From NCBI GenBank assembly GCA_031268795.1, contig JAIRWT010000013.1:1-64000 (forward strand): a stretch of 64,000 nt of DNA. The letters run 5' to 3'. The DNA comes from Puniceicoccales bacterium (GTDB lineage: Bacteria; Verrucomicrobiota; Verrucomicrobiia; Opitutales; JAIRLM01). The position numbers and the translations under genes were made by a program. The notes beneath the pieces are model-generated. The model saw nothing but the letters and a program-made list of their open reading frames with translations. It searched no databases and was not told where the DNA came from. Position 1 is the stretch's first letter; the number at the start of each line of letters is the position of its first letter. Below are positions 5,734-14,236 of this stretch, piece by piece.

Positions 5734-7164
5734 CTACGAATTGGCAAAGGCTTCGCCCAAAATTTCTAAACGGAGAATTTCCTCCAATACTTTGTGAGGA
5801 TTTGCAATAGTTTCGGCGGTAACCATGAGCTCGCGCACATTCGTGGAAGGCAGGTGAAACTTAAAATCCCGGAATAATGCCTCTAAAACGGTCATAAGCC
5901 CACGGGCGCCAGTTTTTTCCTTTGCCGCGAGTGTAGCCACCTCATCAATGGCCGCATCATTCATATGCATTTTTATCCCATAGCCTTCAAAATCCTGTTC
6001 GTATTGGCGCAGAATAGATCCCTCCGAAGCGCGCAAGATTTCTGCCAAATCTTCCATTTTTAGGAGTTCGCATGCTACGCGCACGGGCAACCGGCCAACG
6101 AATTCCGATTCAAGCCCAAATTTGACAAGATCCTCGGTGGCAACTTGGTTAAGATATTCTTCGCATTCATTTTTTCCAGGACGGCCAAACCCAATGGTGG
6201 TTGCATCGATTCGCCGGTGAATGATCTCATTGAGTTTGTCAAAGGCGCCGCTGACGATAAAAAGGATGTATCTGGTGTTGATTGTTTCCTTCTTCCGCCG
6301 TTTTCCGCCGAAGCTCATCATAAGATTCATCTGTGCGGCGATATCGTGTGGAGCCACCGGATTGACATCGGCGTCTTCCATAAGTTTAAGCAAATTAGCT
6401 TGTACGCCGCGCCCGGAAACATCCTTGCCAACCTCCGGGGAGGAGGCGATTTTATCGATTTCATCAATAAAAATGATACCATATTGTGCTAAATCAGCGT
6501 TGCAATCCGCCGCACGCCATAGGTCGCGCACCAGATCTTCCACATCGTTCCCGACGTAGCCGGTTTCAGAAAATTTCGTTGCGTCGGCCTTTATAAACGG
6601 AACACCCAAAAGCTTGGCTATGTTGCGGATAAGGTATGTTTTTCCCACGCCAGTCGGCCCAAGCAGCAAAATATTTGGTTTGGAATAGTTTCCGTTGCGC
6701 TCCTCCGGATTGTCAAGGCAGCGGCGAACGTGGTTATAGTGGTCGCAAATGGCCACGGATAGGACCTTTTTCGCCTCATCCTGTTTGATAACGAATCGTT
6801 GCAGATAATCTCGGATTTGTTTTGGCTTTTGATTGAATGCCCGAATTTTCTCTCGCATGCTACGAAATTGTTCCTCTTTTTCCCCAGCCGCGCCACCAGA
6901 CCGTGTCTTTTTCTTATCATCGCCACAATCATTTCCCTCGCTTCCGCCGGATGGAGGAAATTCAAGTACATCGACTTCAAGCCCGGTGCCGCCAAAAAGA
7001 AGATTTTGAAACTGCTCCCGAAGCCCTTCGAATGTTGGGCGGCCAAATGCATCCTTCTCTCCTTTTCCCGTGACACCCGTCGATGCATCCATGCGGGGAG
7101 ATGATTGATTTAATAGTTTTGAGTCCGAAGGAGCTTCATCTGTATTATTATCGGAAGTTTCCAT
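5734..7164 (-). CDS. clpX: ATP-dependent protease ATPase ClpX, lacking zinc-binding domain
   Basis: This 476-aa AAA+ unfoldase has Walker A GPTGVGKT and Walker B IIFIDEID, pore loop GYVG, the ClpP-docking IGFG tripeptide region (TTIGFGRP), and sensor II region TGARGL. Downstream motifs such as KFGL…EF(V)GRLPV are ClpX-specific. The normal N-terminal four-cysteine zinc domain is absent: the first 110 residues are a low-complexity, Gly/Glu/Lys-rich segment with a single cysteine. It should feed substrates to ClpP, but adaptor recognition through the zinc domain cannot occur in the usual way. No clpP is in the window. Confidence 0.9.
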   Translation of the reverse strand: METSDNNTDEAPSDSKLLNQSSPRMDASTGVTGKGEKDAFGRPTFEGLREQFQNLLFGGTGLEVDVLEFPPSGGSEGNDCGDDKKKTRSGGAAGEKEEQFRSMREKIRAFNQKPKQIRDYLQRFVIKQDEAKKVLSVAICDHYNHVRRCLDNPEERNGNYSKPNILLLGPTGVGKTYLIRNIAKLLGVPFIKADATKFSETGYVGNDVEDLVRDLWRAADCNADLAQYGIIFIDEIDKIASSPEVGKDVSGRGVQANLLKLMEDADVNPVAPHDIAAQMNLMMSFGGKRRKKETINTRYILFIVSGAFDKLNEIIHRRIDATTIGFGRPGKNECEEYLNQVATEDLVKFGLESEFVGRLPVRVACELLKMEDLAEILRASEGSILRQYEQDFEGYGIKMHMNDAAIDEVATLAAKEKTGARGLMTVLEALFRDFKFHLPSTNVRELMVTAETIANPHKVLEEILRLEILGEAFANS

Positions 7165-7247
7165 TTTTTACTTGTCTTTCTATTTACAAGACAGCACACT
7201 TATATTTGTCTCGTCGCAGCAGGCGGGTAAATTAGGCAGTTACCACA

Positions 7248-7553
7248 ATGATCGCAAGCAAATTAACAAAGAAAGACATTGTCCAAGCGGTTAGCGCGGG
7301 GAACGATGTGAGTCATGCCGAAATAACGGCACTCGTCCAAGGCGTGTTGGACTGCATTGTCGGCGCCCTTGAAAGTGGCAAGACGGTCGAATTGCGCAAT
7401 TTCGGCGTCTTCGAGATTCAAATTCGCAAGGCACGCATCGGGCGTAATCCGAATAAGCCATCCGTTCCAATTCAAATTCCAAAACAGGCGGTTATAAAAT
7501 TTAAGGCCGGGAAAACTTTACGCGAAAAATTGAAAAAAATCAAACTTCATTAG
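7248..7553 (+). CDS. HU/IHF-family DNA-binding protein, copy 1
   Basis: This 101-aa protein has the HU/IHF fold pattern: N-terminal helices (LTKKDIVQAV…), GKTVELRNFGVFEIQIRKARIGRNP with the DNA-minor-groove arm ending in P, and the C-terminal helix. The arm sequence IGRNPNKPSVPIQIPKQAVIKF is IHF-like. It is divergent from clpX (84-bp intergenic region) and followed by a clear terminator. It differs from the second family member at 59350, so the chromosome encodes two paralogues. Confidence 0.92.
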   Translation: MIASKLTKKDIVQAVSAGNDVSHAEITALVQGVLDCIVGALESGKTVELRNFGVFEIQIRKARIGRNPNKPSVPIQIPKQAVIKFKAGKTLREKLKKIKLH

Positions 7554-7560
7554 CTCGCAC

Positions 7561-7586
7561 TGCCGCAGAAACAGCGGCATTTTTTT
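7561..7586 (+). terminator. Rho-independent terminator after HU gene
   Basis: A perfect 6-bp stem TGCCGC/GCGGCA (7561-7566, 7574-7579) with a 7-base loop is followed at once by seven T residues (7580-7586). It begins 8 bases after the HU stop codon. Confidence 0.85.
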
Positions 7587-7696
7587 ACGCCGTTAAAAAT
7601 GAACCACTTACGAAAATTTATTTTGAGACATATGGTTGTGCGTAAAGGAGAATTTCTGGGCCTTAACTTGCGAAAAGGCAAAATCAGGTAATCAGT

Positions 7697-7725
7697 TTGA
7701 CATGCTGCCACGATTAGAGTAAACT
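7697..7725 (+). promoter_or_regulatory. Sigma70-type promoter, near-leaderless transcript
   Basis: A perfect -35 TTGACA (7697-7702), 17-bp spacer, and -10 TAAACT (7720-7725) are present. The ATG of the 399-aa gene is at 7733, seven bases after the -10, so transcription should start at or next to the start codon. The stretch TTGACATGCT recurs upstream of the giant gene at 18591. Confidence 0.65.
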
Positions 7726-7732
7726 CTCTTCC

Positions 7733-8932
7733 ATGGGCGATATAAATCGTAGCACGCCGAATGCTAATGCAGCCACCGCTATCAACAATACCGCCTTAAT
7801 AGTAGAAACAGCAACAACCATAATAACCGGAACCGCGCTTTGCGCTGCTATTTCTGGATTTTTAATCCTAAAGCCTATCGCAGTTATTGAAATAGTGTGT
7901 ATGCTTTCTATGCTTACTGGCGCTGGACCGATTACTGTGCTATTACTTGTGGATTATGCCGCTGTGGTGGCAACCGCATTTGGCGCGTTCGCTATTGGCG
8001 CTTTAGTCGGCTCCGTCGTAAGGCTCATTATGGAGCGCGATTTGAAAAACGAGGCTGCAATTCCTTTAGCCGACTCGAATACGAACCAACAACCTACGGA
8101 TCAACCCATTTCGGAACCCCAAGAAAACATACCGTCTGATTCTGTAGATGGAGATTCTGTGCAGACTGAGACAGATATTCCATCCGACGACATAGGTGAA
8201 ACCTCTTTATCGACAGAAGTCGCGGGAAACATTGCTGACGGTAATGCATCGGATTCAGCAATAGCAATGAGCCGTAGTGGCCGAGTTGACAGTTCCGGTC
8301 AATCCAAAGCACATGATTTATCCGACGACCAGGATACGGCTGTTACGCAGCATGCTGAAAGTGTGCCAATTGACCAACCACCCGACTTAATGAATGGGCC
8401 AGATCTAATTGTCAAAACTGACAGTCCCGACAGCCAGGATACGGCAAGTTCAATCGATGTCCAAGATCCACCGGTTGATGCAGATTCGCTACCGATCTCG
8501 GTGCGACCGACCAAGATTCCGGTGGATAACACGCCCGAATCAACGCAGCAATGGATAGGACGAATAGAAGCCGCAGAAACCATGCATAACTCGGCCAGCT
8601 CAAGCCAAACAGTTGAGCGTGGTATTTTAGCGGCAACACTTTTGGACACAAATAGCAGTGGCACAATTCAAGTTACTAATAACACACTTTCAAATCTTGA
8701 AAGAGCATTATGGTTGCCAAAGTCGGATGCGACGGAAACCAATATTGGCCGGCTTGTCATTTCCGAGCGATTGCTTGCCATTATACTTGCTATGATCGCA
8801 CATGGTGGCGAACCGGTTGCTGCTGTTGCAAAAGATATCCCTGGAGCAGTTCTAGAAGCAGGAAGCCTAGATCTTGCCAACATTTACTTTAAACGAGTTC
8901 TTTATGCCTATAAAAACACCCTTGAAGAATAG
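7733..8932 (+). CDS. Unknown membrane protein with paired hydrophobic segments (Inc-like)
   Basis: This 399-aa protein has no recognised family. Residues about 27-61 and 66-100 form two long hydrophobic stretches separated by a short turn (TGAGP), the bilobed layout of chlamydial inclusion-membrane proteins. Residues about 105-280 are acidic and Ser/Asp-rich low-complexity sequence with repeated SDDQD/SPDSQD-like patches. The last 110 residues look folded and helical. There is no cleavable signal peptide pattern. The promoter lies immediately upstream and there is no ribosome binding site, consistent with a leaderless message. A role as a secreted, membrane-inserting effector is speculation. 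Confidence 0.75.
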   Translation: MGDINRSTPNANAATAINNTALIVETATTIITGTALCAAISGFLILKPIAVIEIVCMLSMLTGAGPITVLLLVDYAAVVATAFGAFAIGALVGSVVRLIMERDLKNEAAIPLADSNTNQQPTDQPISEPQENIPSDSVDGDSVQTETDIPSDDIGETSLSTEVAGNIADGNASDSAIAMSRSGRVDSSGQSKAHDLSDDQDTAVTQHAESVPIDQPPDLMNGPDLIVKTDSPDSQDTASSIDVQDPPVDADSLPISVRPTKIPVDNTPESTQQWIGRIEAAETMHNSASSSQTVERGILAATLLDTNSSGTIQVTNNTLSNLERALWLPKSDATETNIGRLVISERLLAIILAMIAHGGEPVAAVAKDIPGAVLEAGSLDLANIYFKRVLYAYKNTLEE

Positions 8933-8998
8933 CACAAAATTATCGCAGTCCGAAATGCAATTATCTACAACGCTTTAACACATGGAAAATAAAAAATT

Positions 8999-10585
8999 TT
9001 AGTCCTGGCAGCGAATTGCTTCCTTAAGCGTTTTTTGTGGATTCTCATCCCGCAAGGAATCTTCGATCCCTACGCGATGTAGCTTATGGGCAACGTCCCT
9101 GGATGCTTCACAAAAAATGAATTTTCGGCCAGCGGCCTCAAATGTTTCGATGAGTCGCCGCAAATGGGCAAGGGCCGTTGTGTCGACGAACGGAACCTCG
9201 CCGAGGCGCAGAATAATTGTCATTACATCCGAATTTATCTGTGAGACGGTAAACTCCAACTTTTCCATGGCAGCAAAGAATAATGGTCCGGAAACGGTGT
9301 AAACGACCGTCGCCGGAGGCAAATTGGCGAGTTGTCGCATGTCCTCTTCGGATTCGTGGGATTTATTACAATCGATGTGAATGGCCGTCGACATGCGCTG
9401 CATGAGCGATAGTGCCGAAAGGACAATTCCAACGTTAACCGCAATCATCAGACCACAGACAACGGTTAACGCATATGTTATGAGCAAAATAATTACATCG
9501 CTCACTGGCGCATGGCGCAGTAGATGAATGAAATAGGCAAACCCAAACATGTGGTAGGAAATTACAAATAAAATTGCCGCCAATGCGGCCAATGGTATGG
9601 ATTGAGCCAATGGAGCGCAAAATAATAGTATAAATAGCAATGTGCCGACGGAAACGATCCCGGAAAGTGGCGAATTTCCTCCGGCGCGCACATTGGCAGC
9701 CGTCCGCGCGATGGCCCCCGTTGCTGCAATCCCACCAAATAGTGGACTGAGAATATTTGCAATGCCTTGTCCTATGAGTTCCTGGTTAGCCTGGTGTTTG
9801 CTCCCCGTCATCCCATCGGCAACCACTGCGGAAAGAAGCGATTCAATGGCCCCCAAAAGCGCAATGGCGAAAGCGGGACCCAAAAGTGACAGGAAGAGAT
9901 TCCAAGTTATTCCCGTTGGCAGAGAAAGACCTGGAAATGAGGAAGTGATCCCATTGAATTCAGATCCGATGGTGGCTACCGATGGAAAGTGAAAAATTGC
10001 CTGCAAAATTCCTCCGGCCAGCAATGCGAGCAGCGGTGCCGGAATGTGTCGCATGTATGGGATAAGGCGCGATATAATAATCATGACCAGGCAGGTGAAG
10101 CCGATGAGTGTTGTCGGAAAATCGATGGAAAAATGATTACCGCGAATACCAAAAAATTGATTAATTTGCCCCAAAAAAAGCATGGTCCCGATTCCGGAGG
10201 TGAACCCGACAAGCACCTGCGTTGGAATGTATTTCAATAGGCGTCCAAATTTCAGAAGACCCATTACAATTAAAATAACCCCCGCCATTAGTGTTGCTAA
10301 TTGCAATCCGCTTAGGCCATATTCCCGGAGAATTCCCAGCAGTAACGGAACAAAGGCACCGGTGGGTCCGGCGATTTGATAACGACTTCCGCCCAGAAGG
10401 GAAACACACAAACACGCCACAACGGCCGTATAAATTCCGACTTCCGGCGTGACGCCGGAGGCAATGGCGAAGGCCATGGAAAGCGGCAGGGAAATTACAC
10501 CCACTACTATGCCGCTGAATAAATTGCGCGTAATATTTGCCCGGTTCCACAGTCCTGCTTTCCAAGCTTCCAATGCCACAATCAT
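8999..10585 (-). CDS. SulP-family (SLC26) anion transporter with STAS domain
   Basis: This 528-aa inner-membrane protein has the SulP signature near the start (LPLSMAFAIASGVTPEVGIYTAVVA) and the conserved QIAGPTGAFVP segment. About a dozen membrane spans follow, and then a cytosolic C-terminal STAS domain (about 400-520; DVMTIILRLGEVPFVDTTAL). The family exchanges sulfate, bicarbonate or dicarboxylates; the substrate cannot be told from sequence. The start is supported by AAGGTGGTGAGCT just before the ATG at 10585. It is convergent with the 399-aa gene. Confidence 0.9.
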   Translation of the reverse strand: MIVALEAWKAGLWNRANITRNLFSGIVVGVISLPLSMAFAIASGVTPEVGIYTAVVACLCVSLLGGSRYQIAGPTGAFVPLLLGILREYGLSGLQLATLMAGVILIVMGLLKFGRLLKYIPTQVLVGFTSGIGTMLFLGQINQFFGIRGNHFSIDFPTTLIGFTCLVMIIISRLIPYMRHIPAPLLALLAGGILQAIFHFPSVATIGSEFNGITSSFPGLSLPTGITWNLFLSLLGPAFAIALLGAIESLLSAVVADGMTGSKHQANQELIGQGIANILSPLFGGIAATGAIARTAANVRAGGNSPLSGIVSVGTLLFILLFCAPLAQSIPLAALAAILFVISYHMFGFAYFIHLLRHAPVSDVIILLITYALTVVCGLMIAVNVGIVLSALSLMQRMSTAIHIDCNKSHESEEDMRQLANLPPATVVYTVSGPLFFAAMEKLEFTVSQINSDVMTIILRLGEVPFVDTTALAHLRRLIETFEAAGRKFIFCEASRDVAHKLHRVGIEDSLRDENPQKTLKEAIRCQD

Positions 10586-10648
10586 AGCTCACCACCTTAT
10601 ATCTATTCGGAAATATGTTTAATGAAGTGTCAAATGAAATTAAAAGGC

Positions 10649-10654
10649 ATTATA
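10649..10654 (-). promoter_or_regulatory. Possible -10 element of SulP gene
   Basis: A perfect TATAAT on the minus strand stands 64 bases before the SulP ATG. No good -35 is found at 16-18 bp, so this is only a candidate. Confidence 0.3.
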
Positions 10655-10793
10655 CATCGCTTGCATAATTTAAAATCCAAGGTTTATGAGAACGATAGCT
10701 GCCGCGATTATCGCTTTGGCGAAAACTCAGATGCGGAAGTTGTAATCGTGATCGAAATTTTTGGGTTTTTACTTTTACCAAGCGGGATAATTT

Positions 10794-11780
10794 TTAGATC
10801 GTTCCAGAGGAACGCCCTTTGACATACACGCGAACACTTTCCAGGCCGAGGATTTTTTCACTAAATTCATTCTTTGGCGAAGTATTATCGATGGCTTTTT
10901 CCACCATACCCATGCGCGCATCCAGATTGTCGACGAGGGCGACAAAAATTCCCTCGGGAGACGATGGCAATACAGCGGCTCCGTATTCGAGCATGCCCTG
11001 GTGGCACAGAACGATGTGCTCCAGTTGTAATGTGAGCTCATCATCGAGCTCGATGGAAATGGCTGCCTTCCGGACGATACGATATCCGATGACGACGTGT
11101 CCCTGCAAATTGCCTAAACATGTGCGTTTATACACGCCGTCGCCCTCATACTCAAAGGATTTCCCAATATCATGAAGGATCATACCGGCGATGGCCAAAT
11201 CGGCGTTGATTTGCGGATAGTGCGACAAAAGAGCGATTCCAGCGCGCGTCACATGAACCGTATGTTCCAATAGTCCATATTGGTAGGCGTGATGCATGGA
11301 AACGGCGGCGGTATTTTTCCAAAAAATTTCGCCCACATCCGCCAGGGCTCGTTGGACCGTTTGTCGGAGTTTATCATTTTTTATGCGTGCAATTTGAGAG
11401 TCTAATTCTCGGCATAGGGTCTCTTTGGATTCTTTCGGGCCATCATAAAGCTGTTTTTCCAGCTGTTTCCCCTTGATGTCCGCCGGCGTCATGCGGCGAA
11501 TGCCGGTAATGCGCGGAGAAAAGCGATCGTTGAAGCTTTCCGTGGTTCCACTGATTTCCAAAAATGCTCCGAGTCCCGAATTTTGAAGCATGTTGAATGA
11601 GGCATTTTCTTCAAAAACATTGAACGTAAAATTGCCGAAACGGTCACCAACTTCAACCACAAGAAACGGTTTGCCTGTCTTTGCCGTGCGCCTGGAAACA
11701 TTTCGCAACAGGAAAACTCCCATAAAGGGACAGCCGCTTTCTTCGATGCCCTTTAAATCCCGAGAATTTATCAACTCCAT
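10794..11780 (-). CDS. yhaM: YhaM-like 3'-5' exoribonuclease (OB fold + HD domain)
   Basis: This 328-aa protein is built like YhaM/CBF1. The N-terminal OB-fold nucleic-acid-binding domain (FLLRNVSRRTAKTGKPFLVVEVGDR) is followed by an HD metal-dependent hydrolase domain with MHHAYQYGLLEHTVHV and LHDIGKSFEYEG. It then has HIVLCHQG and a conserved aspartate in VDNLDARMG. YhaM trims RNA, and some members also act on DNA. It stands alone between the SulP gene and a large unknown gene, with about 200 bp on each side. Confidence 0.82.
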   Translation of the reverse strand: MELINSRDLKGIEESGCPFMGVFLLRNVSRRTAKTGKPFLVVEVGDRFGNFTFNVFEENASFNMLQNSGLGAFLEISGTTESFNDRFSPRITGIRRMTPADIKGKQLEKQLYDGPKESKETLCRELDSQIARIKNDKLRQTVQRALADVGEIFWKNTAAVSMHHAYQYGLLEHTVHVTRAGIALLSHYPQINADLAIAGMILHDIGKSFEYEGDGVYKRTCLGNLQGHVVIGYRIVRKAAISIELDDELTLQLEHIVLCHQGMLEYGAAVLPSSPEGIFVALVDNLDARMGMVEKAIDNTSPKNEFSEKILGLESVRVYVKGRSSGTI

Positions 11781-11963
11781 CGGGCGACCATGAATTGTGT
11801 ACCGCTCGAGTCAACGAAAGACTCCGATCGATAATCAGCATAATCCGTAATTAAATGGTGTTTACGCATGAAATGTTTCGCCCGGGAAACGTTTCCGCAA
11901 TACTTATTATGTCCAATTAAAATTTTCTTTAAATTTTACCATGCAAATTTTTTGTTTTGCCGG

Positions 11964-14150
11964 TTAGGACTTTGGCGAATCGGGAGTTTTGCACTGTTGC
12001 ACCGCTTCATCAATTTTTGTTTGCCACTCCGTGCGAAGTTCAGTACTTGCCTTTTTGCTTGCGGCAGCTAGAGTTAGGGGTGGAGTAGCTGTCATAAGTT
12101 TTTCAACACGCTCCTTGAATACTTGCACATGGCTAAATTTAGTATCTTCGCCTTTAATTGCAGATTCAATCTCACTGGACGATAGTCCAGTTGTTCTGAC
12201 TTGCTGTTTTATCCACATTTGGTGCCGATCTATTTCTTTTGAAATTTCTTTTGCAAGATTGTCCGCATTATCACCGTCAAGACTGTAGTTATGCTTGATA
12301 TTCGCAAGTCTACTAACGTCTGTTTTAGACCTGGCTTTCTCGGCAAGGCTTTTCAGTATTTCGACATCTTGGGCATCGAGGGATGCTTGAGCAACCGTGG
12401 CATCGCCGCTATTTTCGCCTAATGCCTTTTCCCACCGGTCATGGTACACACCTTTTTTATTTTCTATTGCTTTGTGTGCCTTTGAAGAATCAATATGTAC
12501 GCCATATTCATCATTAATCGTATCAACCTTGGCCTTAAGTCCCGTTTTATGCGCGCTAGCTTTTGCATGCGCCTTTTTGTCGGCAGTTATGAGTGCGTCG
12601 TCTGCCTTGCGGAGATTTTTTTGTATACCCGTGATTTCTGCGTCGGAAAGAGAATCTCCACCAGCGCCAAATTTTTCAATTAGCTGGTCTTTGTAGGCAT
12701 TAAGATATGCGGAATCATTTTCATAACCGCCGTCGGCAACTATTTGTGCCGCACGATTTGGTCCCAACGAAATTACCCCCATGCTCCAACAGCCAAAATC
12801 TCCGCCTCGGGCTTTGGCCAATTCCATATTTTGCTCGGTTAGCCAATTTTGCCGCCGATCCCGTTCGATTAAAATCTGCTTGGCGATAAAATTTCTCCTG
12901 CCGTCTGGCGCGACATCATCTAAGCCGTATTCTTTTATGATACCCGGCAGTTCTTTTTTGTCTCTCTCCTTGCAAATTTTATTTGCAAAGTCGTTGACTT
13001 GTTGAGCATCTTCGTCAAAAAGAGTTTTTTTTGCTTCTTCGAGGGAGAGTTTGCCATCACCCATGAGCTTGCCAAGGCGTTCATGAAAATCACCTTTGCC
13101 CACTTTTTTAAATTCCTCATCGAGCAATGCGCGATTCATGCTTATCCCAAGGCGATCATTGGTTTCCTTAATTACTTTCGTAAGTTCATCAGTGCGGGCA
13201 TTTTCCAGTTCGAGTATCTTTTTAGCGTCAGCCTCGCTTACACCATGTCTTAATTTTATATGTTCGATTTGATTTGATTCAACGCGAGCCTTTGCAACTT
13301 TTTCTTTTACCTCTGCTTTAATTTCCTTTCCCTTTGCTTTCAGTGCAGCTTTCTTTTCATGCGTATTAATACTTGTATATTCATCGCTTTGCTTAAAAGT
13401 TTCAAGTTCCGCTTCCGTTTGTTTTGACACCTCTCGCATGTCGGCAAGCTTATCGCCGATCATCACAACGCACTTTTCGACGCCAATGCCGGAAAGGCCA
13501 GCAAGTGTCACCAGGGTAAAAATAAAACTAAATCCGATGCCGCCCGATGCTACGCACATGGCAACGGACAAAACAATTAGCGCAACCGTGAGGATGGCTT
13601 TCCAATGTTCTGCAAAAAATGTCATAATTTTGCCAGACGTGTGGGTTTCAATGTTCGTTTGCGATTCGTCTGTGGTTACTGGCTGCGTACTTGCCGATTG
13701 GACAAGTGTTGTGTCGGAAGTTGGCGATGCGCCATCCGTTGCTTGCTGATCCGGCGGGGTAGCATTTTCCGCCTGGTTACTTCTGTAGGCGGCGGCGGCA
13801 AAGACGACTGCCTTTATTCCCATTGCGGTTGTTAGTACAGTGCCAATTGCCAGAACTCCAATGAATACGCCAATCAATGCTGGCGAGCAAAAATATGCAA
13901 TTGGTGCCGCCACGGCAAGAAGGAAGCCCAGTCCCACTAGGGCTGATATGGCGAATGCAATCGACTTTACAATTTTCATGGCAGTGGAATCTGTTGTTCT
14001 TACATTCTCGACCGCCGCATTAAATTTACCAGCCACCCAGCCTGCGGCCGCTCTTGCCTCTTCTCCTACGGCCGCCATTCCGCGGCCGACTGGATTATTT
14101 TCAAAAAAAGAATGATTAGTTCCAGTATTTGGGTTGGCATTGACAGTCAT
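11964..14150 (-). CDS. Unknown coiled-coil protein with two hydrophobic hairpins
   Basis: This 728-aa protein belongs to no family I recognise. Hydrophobic pairs lie at about residues 59-88/91-121 and 184-203/205-232, separated by a Thr/Ser/Pro-rich linker. From about 240 to the end it is highly charged, Lys/Glu/Ala-rich and predicted helical or coiled coil (for example KAALKAKGKEIKAEVKEKVA). A loosely repeating unit occurs at about 285-430 and 520-650 (short ordered motifs like YGVHIDSSKAHKAIENKKGVYHDRW versus LGISMNRALLDEEFKKVGKGDF). ATG 14150 is chosen over TTG 14192, which would lie inside the promoter. The layout resembles secreted membrane-remodelling effectors, but this is inference. 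Confidence 0.75.
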   Translation of the reverse strand: MTVNANPNTGTNHSFFENNPVGRGMAAVGEEARAAAGWVAGKFNAAVENVRTTDSTAMKIVKSIAFAISALVGLGFLLAVAAPIAYFCSPALIGVFIGVLAIGTVLTTAMGIKAVVFAAAAYRSNQAENATPPDQQATDGASPTSDTTLVQSASTQPVTTDESQTNIETHTSGKIMTFFAEHWKAILTVALIVLSVAMCVASGGIGFSFIFTLVTLAGLSGIGVEKCVVMIGDKLADMREVSKQTEAELETFKQSDEYTSINTHEKKAALKAKGKEIKAEVKEKVAKARVESNQIEHIKLRHGVSEADAKKILELENARTDELTKVIKETNDRLGISMNRALLDEEFKKVGKGDFHERLGKLMGDGKLSLEEAKKTLFDEDAQQVNDFANKICKERDKKELPGIIKEYGLDDVAPDGRRNFIAKQILIERDRRQNWLTEQNMELAKARGGDFGCWSMGVISLGPNRAAQIVADGGYENDSAYLNAYKDQLIEKFGAGGDSLSDAEITGIQKNLRKADDALITADKKAHAKASAHKTGLKAKVDTINDEYGVHIDSSKAHKAIENKKGVYHDRWEKALGENSGDATVAQASLDAQDVEILKSLAEKARSKTDVSRLANIKHNYSLDGDNADNLAKEISKEIDRHQMWIKQQVRTTGLSSSEIESAIKGEDTKFSHVQVFKERVEKLMTATPPLTLAAASKKASTELRTEWQTKIDEAVQQCKTPDSPKS

Positions 14151-14163
14151 ACTTGTGAGATTA

Positions 14164-14192
14164 ATTCTATTTTTCCCGGAATAATATCGCAA
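14164..14192 (-). promoter_or_regulatory. Promoter of the 728-aa gene, very short leader
   Basis: On the minus strand TTGCGA (14187-14192), a 17-bp spacer and TAGAAT (14164-14169) form a good sigma70 promoter. The ATG at 14150 lies 13 bases beyond the -10 element, leaving a leader of only about 7 bases. This is comparable to the near-leaderless promoter at 7697. Confidence 0.55.
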
Positions 14193-14236
14193 GAAGATTA
14201 TCGCTTATTTGTGAATATGGCGAACTTTGTTGTTAC

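Noticed and set aside
9117-9302. Small frames opposite the SulP gene
   Set aside because: Antisense shadows of a well-recognised transporter.
10622-10822. 66-codon plus-strand frame between SulP and YhaM genes
   Set aside because: Covers the probable SulP promoter region and runs into the antisense of YhaM; no family resemblance.
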